The notes below the pieces were generated by a model, which worked only from the letters and a program-made list of their open reading frames with translations, had not been told where the DNA came from and did no database searches. A DNA stretch of 64,000 nt from Artocarpus heterophyllus (Eukaryota; Streptophyta; Magnoliopsida; Rosales; Moraceae): the NCBI GenBank assembly GCA_025403435.1, contig CM046327.1:10904218-10968217 (forward strand). The letters are read 5' to 3'. Made by a program: the position numbers and the translations under genes. Below are positions 1 through 11,146 of the stretch, in pieces (the first letter of the stretch is position 1; every line of letters begins with the position of its first letter).

Positions 1-782
1 AGTTTTAATAAACTGAAGGGATATTGTCAAAATTCCAGGCTGGGCACATCAAATGGCCCAACTGATCTTTTCATTATGCAAAGTGAATCAGTTCTCCATA
101 ACAAAAGAATATTAGTTTACAAATAAACAGTTATTAAGAAAAATCAGTAGTTTCATTTTGGAATATTAGTTTACAAAGTGTGTCAATTCTCCATAACTGT
201 TTGCACAAAATTTAGCAAAAGTTGCACAATATTTATCTATATATTAAATAGATTTATGATGTAAATAATGTACTTGCGCTCTTATTTATAATGTAAATAT
301 TTCTTAATAGGATTAGAGTAACTTATAATGTCCGTAGATATGTTGAATGCTATTTCATTAGACGGTTAAAAAAATTCTTTGTTGTGTAGTTGGTGTCCCT
401 AAAACATGTAATTAACCATTTATGGGCATGCCACTGAGGGAGTATTTACTATTTGTTGCATTACTTCCCATTTTGGGGCAAGTAGAGACATTGCTCTGCT
501 TCTACTAAGAATTCCAGCAAAAAACCCAAACATATTCTTGTCCAAAGAAGGCAAAAAAAAAAAAAGTCTTGTATTTTCTGAAGTCTCCAACACCATGAGG
601 GGAAAAAAAGTATTATTACATCTAACAGTGAGGTATTATAACAAACAACAAATGAGAGTTAAAAAACAAAAAGAAAAGAGAATGAAACAGAAGCAAACCC
701 AAGTACAAATATTAAGAACTACAATCAAAATGAATAGTAGTACAATTCCAAAAACACCCTATAGTGCTATCCTACAGATTTT
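1..782. other. AT-rich noncoding stretch
   Basis: No gene, RNA or clear repeat boundary is visible. The open frame near 538 is lysine-rich low-complexity translation of poly-A tracts and is not supported as coding. Confidence 0.5.
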
Positions 783-952
783 TCATTGGTGTGAAGGGGA
801 CTGTTTTGGGTATGAAAAGCACCTATAATTCCAAGGACAGCTAGTCGCAGCCGACAAAAAAGTGTCTGGAGCCATGCCATGGTAGTCCCTCGAGCGGATA
901 CCAATTGTGAATTGAGCATCCTGCATTAAACGGGTAATAGTCAGTTCCAACT
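783..952 (-). other. Exon-like open segment, function unknown
   Basis: Read on the minus strand, this stretch is open for about 55 codons to a TGA and is preceded by a possible acceptor (CTAG near 953-956). The translation has mixed, protein-like composition (for example RSRDYHGMAPDTFLSAA) rather than low complexity. I recognise no domain and see no convincing upstream exon. It could be a terminal exon, a captured gene scrap or chance. Confidence 0.15.
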
Positions 953-1962
953 CTAGTTGCAGTATAATATTTATTTGTGAATTTGTATGGCAAATAAGAG
1001 AGGAAATGAAAATAATCATAAACTTTCCATCATTTTCTTGAAACCATTTAATAAAGGGAAACAAAATTCAGCATAAACGTCCAAGGTAACAAGCATGAAA
1101 TGCATATCATCCATAAAATCCCTTTTAAGATTTCTTATTTTCTGCCGGTGGCAAAGAGATATCCAACAACAATCTGAATCATAACTGTAAATAGGCTTGA
1201 ATAATTAAGAAAACACAGAAACACTAATTGATAGTATAACTAATGCAATGCTAAACATATTTGACTCTACAACAAAATGTTCTTACTTAGAGTAATGTGC
1301 ATCTAAATCTTTATATATATATATATATATATATATAAGAAAACAAGCATACAGATATCTAAATCTCTTTTTATGGCATTCGAAGGATCAAGAATAGTGA
1401 CTTTTGGATGTGTTTGCTGCTAATCCTAAAACATATGATGACAAGGGAATTAGAAGAGACAATTATTGGAAATAACCATACCGATACAAACAGAGAGTAA
1501 AATTTAGATATTATTCAAAGAAAGTGGTCATGTTAGAAATCAATTAGTCAATTTAAACCAATTCGGCACAGTTTAGTTCTTATTGGCAATTAGCCTGTTT
1601 GGCATACCCTACCTAAATCATAAATAACCATGAGGAATTTAGAGAAAAACGAAAACATACTCCTAACTGACAAAACAAAAGGTAACCTATCAAGACCAAA
1701 ACAAACAGGCATTTTTTTTTTTTTGCTAACATCAACATTTGACTTGGCCTATACGTAGATACAGGAATGCCAACTATGTTGTAAATATATCCTAGTTATG
1801 AGCATATCAGCATATATATGGGTTGTTGGCTTTTTTGGACTCTAATTTCTTTGCAAAAGAATAAAAACATGAATTTTTACATGTTTTAAGTTGTAGATTT
1901 TTAAGTAGTTAATGAACAGTTGAATAACTTGAATGCTTTTTTTTAACCACTTTTCACAATAG
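953..1962. repeat. AT-rich noncoding stretch with a TA microsatellite
   Basis: There is a TA dinucleotide run at about 1312-1337. Otherwise the DNA is AT-rich. A short minus-strand open segment at about 1141-1187 ends in a stop after VVGYLFATGRK and follows an acceptor-like TTTACAG. It is too short to call. Confidence 0.4.
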
Positions 1963-2046
1963 GTCACGGTACTTGTCGAAGGGAAATTTTTCTCTTCTCG
2001 TCTCATAACTGATGCAATGGGGAACTTTTCACCCATTGTAAAGCAG
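1963..2046 (+). pseudogene. Orphan exon resembling CruP (lycopene-cyclase-like FAD protein)
   Basis: This 84-bp segment is exactly 28 open codons, bounded by an acceptor (TTTTCACAATAG) and a donor (CAG|GTATCC). It encodes a peptide containing LITDAMGNFSPIVKQ. From memory of the family, this resembles the conserved DAMGNFSPVVKQ stretch of plant chloroplast CruP-type FAD oxidoreductases. I can find none of the neighbouring exons upstream or downstream here. It is therefore more likely a captured or left-over fragment than a working gene. The splice boundaries are seen; the family assignment is recall; the pseudogene status is inference. It could instead belong to a gene with very long introns, but no other exon supports that. 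Confidence 0.4.
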
Positions 2047-2760
2047 GTATCCTACAGTTTCATGCGCAATTTACAATGTGGGTACTTCCTATACTATCCA
2101 CTCTTAATATCACAGAGAAAAAAAAAAAAAAGAAGAGAAAAAAACTGAAGTAATGTGGTTAAACAAGAGATCAAGCACAATGTGTGTAGAATCTAAAATC
2201 CAAAAAGGGGATGCCTCCAGATTCCTTGTGAAACTTTTTATAGTCATCTTTGACAGTTTTAACTTTTAAAATTTGCCTTTTCTAGTTCTTTTTAACAATT
2301 TTTTTTTTTTTTTTGCTGAACAACCTTATGCAAACTTATCCATTTTCTCTTGCAGATAAAATACAACAAATGACCATCAAAAATGTCCCTAGGACAAATA
2401 AAATTAAAATAGAAGTTTTGATATATTCATAAAAGCAAGAATAGAACCATAAAGTATACAGCAACTGATATTGCTAACTATGATCAAAATCTAGGAAATC
2501 TTAAGGAGAAAATATAATTATTTTTTGATGATTTCTATTTTTACTTTTTTTCCTATGCAAAAAAGAGAGGGTGATTGAAAGTCCTCTACAAATCCGAGAG
2601 AAAAAAAAATCCCTGCATATGTCATTCTTGGAGAAGTTCTCGGCATACAAGACAAGTAGCGATTACCTATTGATATTCTCCTAGGCTCTTCTTGTTGCTT
2701 GTGTAGCCCCAAAATAATTAAACAGAGAGATTATGATCAAGCAAATTGAAGAGTAAACAA
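2047..2760. other. AT-rich noncoding stretch
   Basis: Poly-A and poly-T tracts dominate. No supported coding exon, RNA gene or terminal repeat is seen. Confidence 0.45.
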
Positions 2761-3339
2761 GGAGAATTAAAAAACACTACATTATATCTATGTAATGGGT
2801 TACCTCCATTGGACTTCTCGTGGCTTGCAGCGTGGAACAACGTGAAGGGAACGACGGTGAAGGGTGGCCAGCGCTGATGTTGGCGGGCTTCTGGTTTGGA
2901 GGCGATCAAGAAAGAGCTGGAAGAGGAAAGACAGAGGGTCAGCAGTGGAGAAATTTCGAGCAAGAGAGAGCTGGGAGAAGAAGAGAGCCTCAGCCTCGGT
3001 GGAGAAAGGAAGGAAAGAGAACTGGGAGAGTTGGCTTGGGTGGCAGAGTAGAAATGAAGGAAGAACCAGGAAGAAAATGAAGATTAGGACAGAGATGGAC
3101 CTGGCGGAAGAATTTGAAGAAATGCTCTAGGAAGGAAGGAAGCAGACATGGAAGAAATGCTCTAGGAAGGAAGGAAGCAGACATGGAAGGAAGAATTAGA
3201 CATGTAGGAGATTCCAAATGGTGGATGGATTATGAACTACATATTTGGAGAGAATTAGACATGTCAGCATTTTTTTGTACCAAAAAACAAAAGGTCTACT
3301 TCTCTAATTTAAGTTTTTGGTGACTCCTTTCCTCAAATT
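2761..3339. repeat. GA-rich block with a 35-bp direct repeat
   Basis: The plus strand is strongly purine-rich and includes two back-to-back 35-bp copies (3116-3150 and 3151-3185) containing AAATGCTCTAGGAAGG. Overlapping open frames here translate to Arg/Glu/Lys/Gly low complexity in more than one frame, which argues against a real protein. It lies just upstream of the putative TFCC first exon and may be promoter-proximal DNA. Confidence 0.5.
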
Positions 3340-3624
3340 CTTCCCTTTCGGGTCTGTTCCCCTCTGTCTCTCCTAACAGTTCAGTACAGTTCTTCCCCCT
3401 TCCTTCTTCCTTCCTTCTCTTCTTCTCCGACGACGCACTCAATATCTCAGACTGGTCAGCCACGGCGCGATGTTCCGACAGCGTTCTCGCTATGTTCCAG
3501 CGTAGTGTTTTCGTGCGAAAAATGTTTCATGTTTCTCTCTCTCCTTTATGTATCGCTTCTTTCGTCAAAGGATTAGGAGCATTCTCCAATTTCGTCATCC
3601 TGATTTTCCGCTTTCTGATTTGTT
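3340..3624 (+). promoter_or_regulatory. Putative TFCC promoter-proximal region and noncoding first exon
   Basis: A pyrimidine-rich stretch with TCCTTCTTCC and CTCTCTCTCC tracts looks like a plant 5' leader. It is followed by a less AT-rich part that ends at a good donor, GTAAGT, at 3625-3630. From there to 6136 the sequence is T-rich and intron-like, and an acceptor CAG sits 8 bases before the TFCC ATG. I infer a noncoding first exon spliced to the coding exon. No TATA box is obvious. Transcript evidence would settle it. Confidence 0.4.
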
Positions 3625-4084
3625 GTAAGTTCATGATCTACATTTGGTTAGGTTTTTTATTTTGAATTGTTTTATGATGTTTATTTTTTATTTGCCTTGA
3701 GATTTCGATTGAAATTGCGTTTGGAAACCGCTTCATTTTCGTTTACAACTTGTGGTTCAATCACAGTTGCTTATTGATTTTTTTTCCTCTCTGTTGGAAA
3801 GATTTATCTTTTGATGTTGCGTGATTTAGATAGTTATTTTCAGCCTATGGTTTATTTTGCAAAAAAGTGCCTTTTTTTTGGAGAAAGCAAAAAAACAGCA
3901 GACGAGAGATTCTATCTATTATAATCTCCATTAGTTTGTCTTGTTAGACATTTAATCTTTTAGTTATCTTGAATCCGATTGTTGTGGACTGAATGCCGCT
4001 AAACTACTTCTAGAGCATTTGTAATGTACCAATGGAGATTACTGATTTCAGAAATGTGATTTTATAATTATTGGTTTATTTAGA

Positions 4085-4201
4085 GTATGTTTGGGAACTA
4101 AATTGGAACTTCAAAACTGTAGCATACTTTTGCTGTACTCGTGAGAGATTTATACTATAGCGGTTAGAACTTCGGCATTGGAATTTGGTTCTTAAACATA
4201 C
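4085..4201. mobile_element. Small MITE, CTGTAGCA family, copy 1
   Basis: Imperfect terminal inverted repeats begin GTATGTTTGGGAAC on the left and GTATGTTTAAGAAC on the right (reverse complement). The interior has AACTGTAGCATAC and GAGAGATTTATAC. It is about 117 bp and cannot encode a transposase. It shares ends and interior with the copies at 5393, 44339 and 57666. Confidence 0.6.
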
Positions 4202-5392
4202 CATTAATTTCATTGCGCAATTGCTGTTAGGGAGGATGACTATACTCATGGTTTGGTCTGAACTTGATTGTAATTGAATTAAAGTTTGAAAGTGCAATTT
4301 GCGAAAGGATTGATTCTTTCCTTTATTATCCATATCATAGTTTTAGAACCTTGAAATCCTGGCTTGGTTTTGTTGTTGGGACCGTTGAAATCCTATATTG
4401 TTTGACCATGTTAGAGAATCTGTCTTAATTTCAGTCTTTATTTTTGCTTACTTATGACCTTGGATGTGCATAAATGTCTCGTTCTTGTTATTGATTTGGA
4501 CTCTCTCCTCTACATTTTTGTTGAGTCATTTCTATATTTTTTGTTTCTTGGAATTTGACCTTGACGTAGTTTCAAGACTCCATGTTTTACACAGTTTTTC
4601 CATCTTTTGAATTTTACTTTTGACTTTGGACATCCTTCAATTTTGCATAATGTGCAGTTAATTTTTTTGGGGCTGAAAATGTATCGGTACTTAATCTAGC
4701 GAACCAGGAGCTGCTTCTGCGCTCGTCTCGAGATAGGGATTCTATTACTTGTTTCTTGTAAGATTTTTATTCAATAACTGGAAATTTTCTTGTGTCTGTA
4801 CATATATATGTGTATATATGTACGTATATTTGTATAATATCGCCCAAAAAAAACAACTTGAGGCACGTCTTGTACACTTACACTACAATTTGACAAAACC
4901 GATTGGCATGTCTTTGAATATTGTGATACGGGAACTTCATGGTTTATTGGTTACATGCCTGTGTGAGTTGCACTCGTCTAAAAAGGCGGCGTTTCCATTT
5001 CCAGGTCCAAGAAAGGTCAAATAGTAGGGGAGGCGATGGTGCTCTCTTAAGAGCTGGTCCGGTGGGAAATTGTGATAGATTTCCATGCTACAAATGCCTC
5101 TGAGTTGTAGGTTTTCAAGGATACAATAGCGAGTTGTTAGAAATACGAGGTTTTTGGTTTCTCTTCGATTTATATTATTCGGCGAGTGCATGAATTTGTT
5201 ACCAAAAGTTGAGTTATCCACTTGACGACATCACGTCCATAGGGTATTTAACTATTGATTATTATTAATTGTTATGAAAAATAACCATGTGGTTATTTCA
5301 ATATGGTAATTAAGAAAAATTCTATAGGTGAGTATGGACTTCCTACTGGGTATTTTATGCTTACCCCTCTTTTTTCCTCTCACTAAGTTATA

Positions 5393-5549
5393 GGTTTATT
5401 TGGGAAACACGTTGGCACTTGAAGTTGAAACTTAAATACTGTAGCATGTGAGAGCTTTAAACTTTACCAAAATTTTGCTTTTCACTGTAGCATGTGAGAA
5501 CTGTAGCAAACTGAAATTTGTTTTCCCAACATGTTTCCCAAACAAACAC
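5393..5549. mobile_element. Small MITE, CTGTAGCA family, copy 2
   Basis: This is the best preserved copy. The left end GGTTTATTTGGGAAACACG pairs with the right end, whose reverse complement is GTGTTTGTTTGGGAAACATG. The interior holds two copies of CTGTAGCATGTGAGA. TATA flanks both ends (5389-5392 and 5550-5553), which fits a TA-containing target duplication, though TATA is self-complementary and cannot prove it. Confidence 0.7.
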
Positions 5550-6144
5550 TATACAGTTTGGTTCAGGTATCCCGTAGGTGATTATCATGTCAAATCAACT
5601 AGCATCAAGTTCTGAAGTTGGATGTCTGTGGTTTGTCATACTATTTCACTAATTTTTTGTATCTACCCTTAGCCTCTCAACGTAGAGATTTATGATTGTG
5701 TGCATGGATGTTGCATTAAATGACACTATATTAAATGACACAATCCTAGTTGAATGATATTATTATCATTTTTTTTGGCATTTTATGACCTGTCTCATAA
5801 TATTTAAAGCTGCGCAATGAGGATTAGAACTTTCATTCTGGAAATCATCTTTCTTTGTTTCTAATATATTTGTGTCATATGGCTTTCAATTTGTAAAAGC
5901 CCTTGCCGGTCCAACATTTGTTGTTCTAATTTTGAGATGATGTTTCAAATGCCCCATTTGTTTAATAGTTTAACCATAATTCAAATCTTTTTTCTATTTT
6001 TGTAAATAAAAATGGAATTTTTCTGTTCAAACTTCAAACCTATGAATCGAACGCACTAAAAACTATTTAAATGTTAAATTTTCTATTATTTACATTGAAC
6101 TTCTTCATTTGCTAAAGTAGTTTTGAGGGGTGACAGGTGCACTG

Positions 6145-7248
6145 ATGGAGAACGAAGAAGCAGCTTTGTCATCAAACCCTAACCACAGTCCAAACCATTT
6201 GGCTGAATCCCGACAAAGGAAGCACGCAGCACTGCTCGAACGCCTTGCAAATCGGCACCAGACTCGTCTAGAGAACTCTCTCACCCACCGATCTTCTGAT
6301 TCTGACTCGTCTGGGTCCCCTTCCTTTGAGTCCACCTCATCCTTCCTCTCTAAATTTGCTGATTCCAAGTGCTCCATTGAGTCCCAAATCGCCTTGTGCC
6401 GTTTCACCTTAACCTCGGAGTCAACTCAGCTCAAGCCCCAGCTTGATAGCATCTCTGCCTCCATTTCTGATCTGGAGAAGCTCATCACCGAAAACTCGTA
6501 CTACTTGCCATCTTATGAGGTCCGATCTTCGCTCAAATCCATCTCCGATCTCAAACAGAGCCTCCAGAGTTTGAGCTCCGAGTTGGTCCCAAAGAAGAAA
6601 TTCACCTTCAAGAACAAAGCGGCCAAGAAAGAGAGAGCTCCGGTCCTTGATTCAAACAGGGAGAAGGAGAAAGAAGAATCTGAAATTTGCAAGCCTGAGA
6701 AAATTGGTTTCACAGTTCCGGAATTGCCAGGGTTTCGAAACCACACTGGTGAGGTTTTGGTGAGAGAATTCAAGGAATCGGAGATTGGAGAATTCACGAT
6801 TTCGGACCTTGATTCTTGCGAGGTGAGGCAGATTGGCTGCATCAGAGCACTATTTGTTCACCGGCTTCGGAACTGTCGAATCTATGGCGGCCCTGTGACG
6901 GCTTCAATCCTGATTGAGGGAGTCGAGGATTGTGTGTTTGTAATAGCGTCGCATCAGATTCGCATTCACCATGCACAAGCAACCGACTTTTATTTGAGAG
7001 TCAGGAGCAGGCCAATAATAGAGGATAGTAGCAATGTGAGATTTGCACCTTATTGTTTGAGCTATAAAGGGATTGATGGAGATCTTAAGAGTGCCGGTCT
7101 TGATGAGGAGACAGGGAATTGGGCCAATGTGGACGATTTCCGGTGGCTGCGTGCTGTTCAGTCACCGAATTGGTCAGTTTTGCCGGAAACTGAGAGGATT
7201 GGGTTGATTAAGATTTCAGATTCGGATAAAGGAGCTGAGGAAATCTAG
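6145..7248 (+). CDS. TFCC: Tubulin-folding cofactor C (TBCC domain protein)
   Basis: The product acts in the cytosol with cofactors D and E as the GTPase-activating part of the complex that releases folded alpha/beta-tubulin; plant loss-of-function mutants are the PORCINO class. I start at ATG 6145 (MENEEAALSS), giving 367 residues, because the extra upstream in-frame codons begin at a GTG and precede the likely splice acceptor. The N-terminal half is helical and polar (LLERLANRHQTR, then STSSFLSKFADSK and SYEVRSSLKSISDLKQSL), like the TBCC N domain. Then comes a basic linker (VPKKKFTFKNKAAKKE). The C-terminal half, from about residue 200, is the TBCC/CAP-like beta-helix with SDLDSCEVRQIGC, ASHQIRIHHA and DDFRWLRAVQSPNW. 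Arg273 in SHQIR is the likely arginine finger. The coding part is intronless and intact. No neighbour is functionally linked. Confidence 0.93.
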   Translation: MENEEAALSSNPNHSPNHLAESRQRKHAALLERLANRHQTRLENSLTHRSSDSDSSGSPSFESTSSFLSKFADSKCSIESQIALCRFTLTSESTQLKPQLDSISASISDLEKLITENSYYLPSYEVRSSLKSISDLKQSLQSLSSELVPKKKFTFKNKAAKKERAPVLDSNREKEKEESEICKPEKIGFTVPELPGFRNHTGEVLVREFKESEIGEFTISDLDSCEVRQIGCIRALFVHRLRNCRIYGGPVTASILIEGVEDCVFVIASHQIRIHHAQATDFYLRVRSRPIIEDSSNVRFAPYCLSYKGIDGDLKSAGLDEETGNWANVDDFRWLRAVQSPNWSVLPETERIGLIKISDSDKGAEEI

Positions 7249-8895
7249 GGTTGTTTTGAAGTTTGAGTTCGATTAATTGTGTGTTCCCTAATGAGTGCTC
7301 AGATTGCTTTTGTCTCTCAAAAGGCTTGTTCAGTTATGAGAGTTCAGGTAACCGTCCTTGTTTGTATTTTGTATTTTAGATTGATATTTTGTGGATTAGT
7401 AATTGTCAATCATTGTTAATGAGAATTCTATTACATGTTATGCTATTCACAACGATTTACAATTTGTATTAAACAAGAATACAAAAAATTGCCATTTGTA
7501 CAATATGGATACAGATCTTGCTATAATTCCCAGTTTTTGTGACAATGTGATTATAGTGTTGCGTTGTGAACTTCTACAAATTATTTGGTAATGCAGAATG
7601 TGAGATTAATGTTGGTTGAGGTAGGGAGAGAAAACAAGATGACCGTTGTTTTTATCGCATGGGAACTAGTTTTGTTTTGTCATGTCTTACAACAACCATC
7701 TAAATCATGCTACTTTGAATGCAATATTCTGAGATGTGAAATTAGCTTATGAGTATTGTCTTTCTTTTTATTATTGAGGATCTTGATTTTTTCTTTGTGG
7801 GTTTTATCAATATAAAGAGTTTGGTAGTCCAATGTCTGAGCTAGAGTAGCAAAAGCAACTCTAATAACTGATTGCTTGAAAAAATCTTTTATTCCTAAAA
7901 GCACTTAAGAGTACTTTTCTTCTTGTTGCAGACTCTTGTGCTAATCCATCATCACACATAGCACAATGAAATATATTTTATTTTATATCTAATTAAAAGT
8001 TATGCGGGGTAGCTTTTGAATTTGACGTGTCTCTATGGATCATGTTGTTAACATTTTCACAAAAGGTCATTGACACGTGACGTCTACTCTTACTCAGGAG
8101 TAAGCTTATTGTTCAGGCTCCAGACAAACCACCTTAGCTTTGTAGGAGTTTTACAGATGATGCTGAAGGTGTCTCAACCATCATCCAACCATGTCCTGAG
8201 ATTCTTATATGTGATAAAGATCGTCTTGGCATTCAAGTATTCGAATTGTAGATATCAGATGTAACATTCAACACTTCTTATTCCAACTTTTCATATGAGT
8301 GTCTGCTCGTCAGCGAGGTTGAACAGATGCTTCATTTGATCCCATCATTGTTCTTCAGTCTTCATACCTAAACTCAAGGGCCTCTCCAAGTCCAAGCCAG
8401 AGTAGCAAAAGTATCTCTGGTAAATCCTAAAATTTTCATGGGGTTGTATTTTATCTGTTAGTCTTGTAGTATACCTACTGATAATGAGGAACCAAGCATC
8501 TGATTTGAGAAGCTGTGGATGTCTGGTGTCCATGAATAGGCACAGAACATAAGACATTCTTGCATATGTAGAAACTTGTGAAAAACCACTTTCACCAAGA
8601 TGAAGTTTTCCCTACTTGTATATAATTGTTGTGAAGTAATCAAGCAAATGTCTGAATTCAAAGTCGGTATCAAATAAAAAGAAGGGTTGATGTCAAATTT
8701 GGCTCCTTGAAGAACAAGGCTGCCTAATTTTGTCCTTTACAATTCAAAATGGCATTTTTTTAGGACATTTCAAAATGGCACATTAAGTTGCAACTTTAGT
8801 TCTTTTGTCATTGAGACGCCAATTTTTTATTGGATGATTAGCTTGAATGAGTTGTTTTCCCGTTGGTTGCGTAATATTTAGTTTTTCTTTTTTTG
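7249..8895. other. TFCC 3' region and intergenic DNA
   Basis: The 3' UTR presumably begins here, but no single polyadenylation signal stands out. A donor-like AG|GTAACC near 7348 and acceptor-like TTGTTGCAG near 7922-7930 could make a 3'UTR intron; this is weak. Short open frames at 8070-8264 (plus) and 8345-8673 (minus) have no recognised similarity. Confidence 0.35.
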
Positions 8896-8917
8896 CTCTC
8901 TCTCTCTCTCTCTCTCT
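8896..8917. repeat. CT microsatellite
   Basis: About 11 CT units, followed by T and A runs. Confidence 0.9.
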
Positions 8918-8920
8918 TTT

Positions 8921-9160
8921 AATAAGAAATTTTGCTCATCGTGCTTTTTATTCGGTTGTTCCCTACTCAGACATTCCTTCTCTCTGATCCCTCTCTCTTT
9001 TCTGAAGCCGGCTAATTTGCCCATACTAGCAATCATTTTTTTTTAAAGAAATGTTGGTCGTCATGGCTTTTATTTCGGTTGTTCCCTACTCAGACATTCC
9101 TTCTCTGATCCTTCTCTCTTTTCTGAAGCGGCCTTATTTGCCCATACTACAATCATGTTT
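8921..9160. repeat. Tandem duplication of about 120 bp
   Basis: Two adjacent copies (about 8921-9042 and 9043-9160) share GGTTGTTCCCTACTCAGACA, CTCTCTTTTCTGAAGC and TTTGCCCATACTA in the same order, with small indels. No coding function is seen. Confidence 0.85.
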
Positions 9161-10814
9161 TAGGTAATTGAAAATCTTAGACCATTGTACAGCACATTCA
9201 CGCTAACTTTGAGTTAAGTTTTTGCCTAACAAATGGCAGGCATGGTCATTTCTTCCCCATAATTTCAATTAAAGAATTGATTGTTTGGAAATGCAGGATA
9301 GTTTTTGGCGTTAATTTATAAGCAAAATTGCTTTCTCAAAGAAAGAAGTCACAGATTCTTATGTAGGAGTCATCACAATCTAATAGTTTATAGAGGTCAT
9401 ATGGTATCTGTGAAAGTTTATGCTTTCAGAGTCTGTTAAATCCATGTTATCCAAAAGTCATATTCTAACTCCGTGAAAGTCTTCTACTTTCCAGCATTAC
9501 TATGGTCGTAAAGAAAAATGTCATTGAAAAACAACCCTTTTTACCGGACTTTCAGAATTTTTCAGTACTTTATCATAAATTTAATCACTAAAATATGTCA
9601 TATATTTTTTTCTCATCTGGGCCCTCTTAATTTGAATTATATAATTACTATTGCGACATGACACTGCCCTAATCATAGCCTTGCTCTTTATCTCGAATTG
9701 ATGATTTTGGACTTTCTGGTGTTACTCCTACCGACTCCAACAACGTAAATTTCTGCCTAAATTTGGATTAGGTTCTCTAGATCTTATGTCCAGTTAAACA
9801 GCTGATTGTTTTAAAACCTTTCTTGCTATCTCCATCTTCCAGATTTGATCATCTGTTGATGCTTATCATGCAGAATTTTTTGAAACCATTTTCAAAATCT
9901 CTCTTATGAATTATAATTGGTCTAATATATTCATGAAAATATCTGGATGACGGTGATCCAACAAATAATAGTTCCACATAGACTCTTCTATATTCAACTT
10001 ACATGAATTCTGTTTTGAGTATTGGGTGGTGGGAAAGAGCAAGATGTTTTGCCATATTCATTGCTGAAAACTCCAGGTATGTTTTCATATATATGATGTA
10101 CTTGAATTGCATACTCCCAGGTGCTGATGATTTAAAATTTCCTATTTATTTGCACTACCGTTCTTGATGATGATCATTTTGCAGTGGAAAGGTGGATTAC
10201 TTGTCATTGTAGGAACTTGTACACAATGATATAAGTAGATTAACTTGCTTGGATTATAACCATTCCAGCATGGTAATGAGCCCATGATCTCATAGATTCA
10301 GCTGAAAATTTAAGCTGATTCTTGTACTCATCAACTGTTTATGTTTTTATGTCTGAATTTGGGGGTACCTTTAGTATAAAGAATTTTTGTTATAAATGCT
10401 GAAATAGTGTTCTTTTAGGGGACTTCTCATTTTCTTTTTACTGTAATATGTACAAATAATTTCTTCTAAAAATGACAATGATTACATCCCAAAAATTTTT
10501 GAGCGAAAACTGTGCTGAGAATGAACATGGTTTGGCAGCTTTCTCATAACTCATGATCCTCTGGCAATCACAATTATGGCAGCATATTCTTGAATTGTAT
10601 TTTCTACCTGTACTTATTAAAAGAATTCAAATCAGACTTTTTCCTCAAATTAGTAACATGATTTTCAAATGATCCTACCTTTTGTAGTTCATTATGACTT
10701 GGACATGCTTTGCTTACCCCAGGAAGGCTAAAAGGAGAAGTAAGCAGATGCAGGAAAAAGGTTTGATTTTAGTTCCCTTTCTTGTTAGCTTTCTACTATA
10801 TAAAAAGAAGGTTT
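9161..10814. other. Intergenic DNA left of copia element A
   Basis: AT-rich, with many stops in all frames. Acceptor-like sites (for example TTTTGCAG near 10184) occur but no exon can be supported. Element A is inserted at its right edge. Confidence 0.45.
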
Positions 10815-10819
10815 AATTG
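10815..10819. repeat. Target site duplication AATTG of element A, left copy
   Basis: AATTG lies immediately before the 5' LTR and recurs at 15990-15994 immediately after the 3' LTR, the 5-bp duplication typical of copia integrase. Confidence 0.9.
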
Positions 10820-11097
10820 TGTAGAATATTGTAGACTTAATTAGTGTCCTAGCTGTCAAATTTGATGATTAGTCATTAGCTGTGAAATTTGATGATTAGT
10901 GTCCTAGGATATTGCTGAGATTATGGGCTGATTTGATGGCTGATTTGATACTTTCCTGATTTGTACCAATTACTATTATTTAGGAGATTTGTTAGGAGAA
11001 TTGTTAGGATTTTCTAGATGAATAATCTCCTATAAAAGATGTTGTATTGTATGTTAATCATCAGAGGAATAAAAATAAAAACTTCTCAATTTCCTCA
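10820..11097 (+). repeat. 5' LTR of element A
   Basis: The 278-bp LTR begins TGTAGAATATTG and ends ATTTCCTCA. A TATA box (TATAAAAG, 11031-11038) lies about 60 bases before the end and would serve as the element promoter. Confidence 0.93.
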
Positions 11098-11110
11098 TGG
11101 TATCCGAGCC
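11098..11110 (+). other. Primer binding site of element A
   Basis: TGGTATCCGAGCC directly follows the 5' LTR. It matches the plant initiator-Met tRNA complement TGGTATCAGAGCC except at one base. Confidence 0.88.
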
Positions 11111-11146
11111 ACTCTTGGAGACCTAATAAAAAAAAAATTTTTTCTT

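Larger units (their letters stand above)
3625..6136 (+). other. Putative 5'UTR intron of TFCC
   Basis: The T-rich sequence runs from a GTAAGT donor (3625) to TGACAG (6131-6136). It contains two MITEs (4085-4201 and 5393-5549). An alternative internal noncoding exon is possible at about 4658-4757, between TGTGCAG and GTAAGA. No coding segment is supported inside; the open frames around 4749-5221 lack recognisable similarity. The polypyrimidine tract before 6136 is weak, so the acceptor is uncertain. Confidence 0.35.

Noticed and set aside
2820..3130. Overlapping open frames rich in Arg, Glu, Lys and Gly
   Set aside because: Two plus-strand frames and one minus-strand frame are open at once, which follows from purine-rich composition and the 35-bp repeat. 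No domain is visible.
6105..6407. Minus-strand open frame inside TFCC
   Set aside because: Antisense shadow of a well-supported coding exon.
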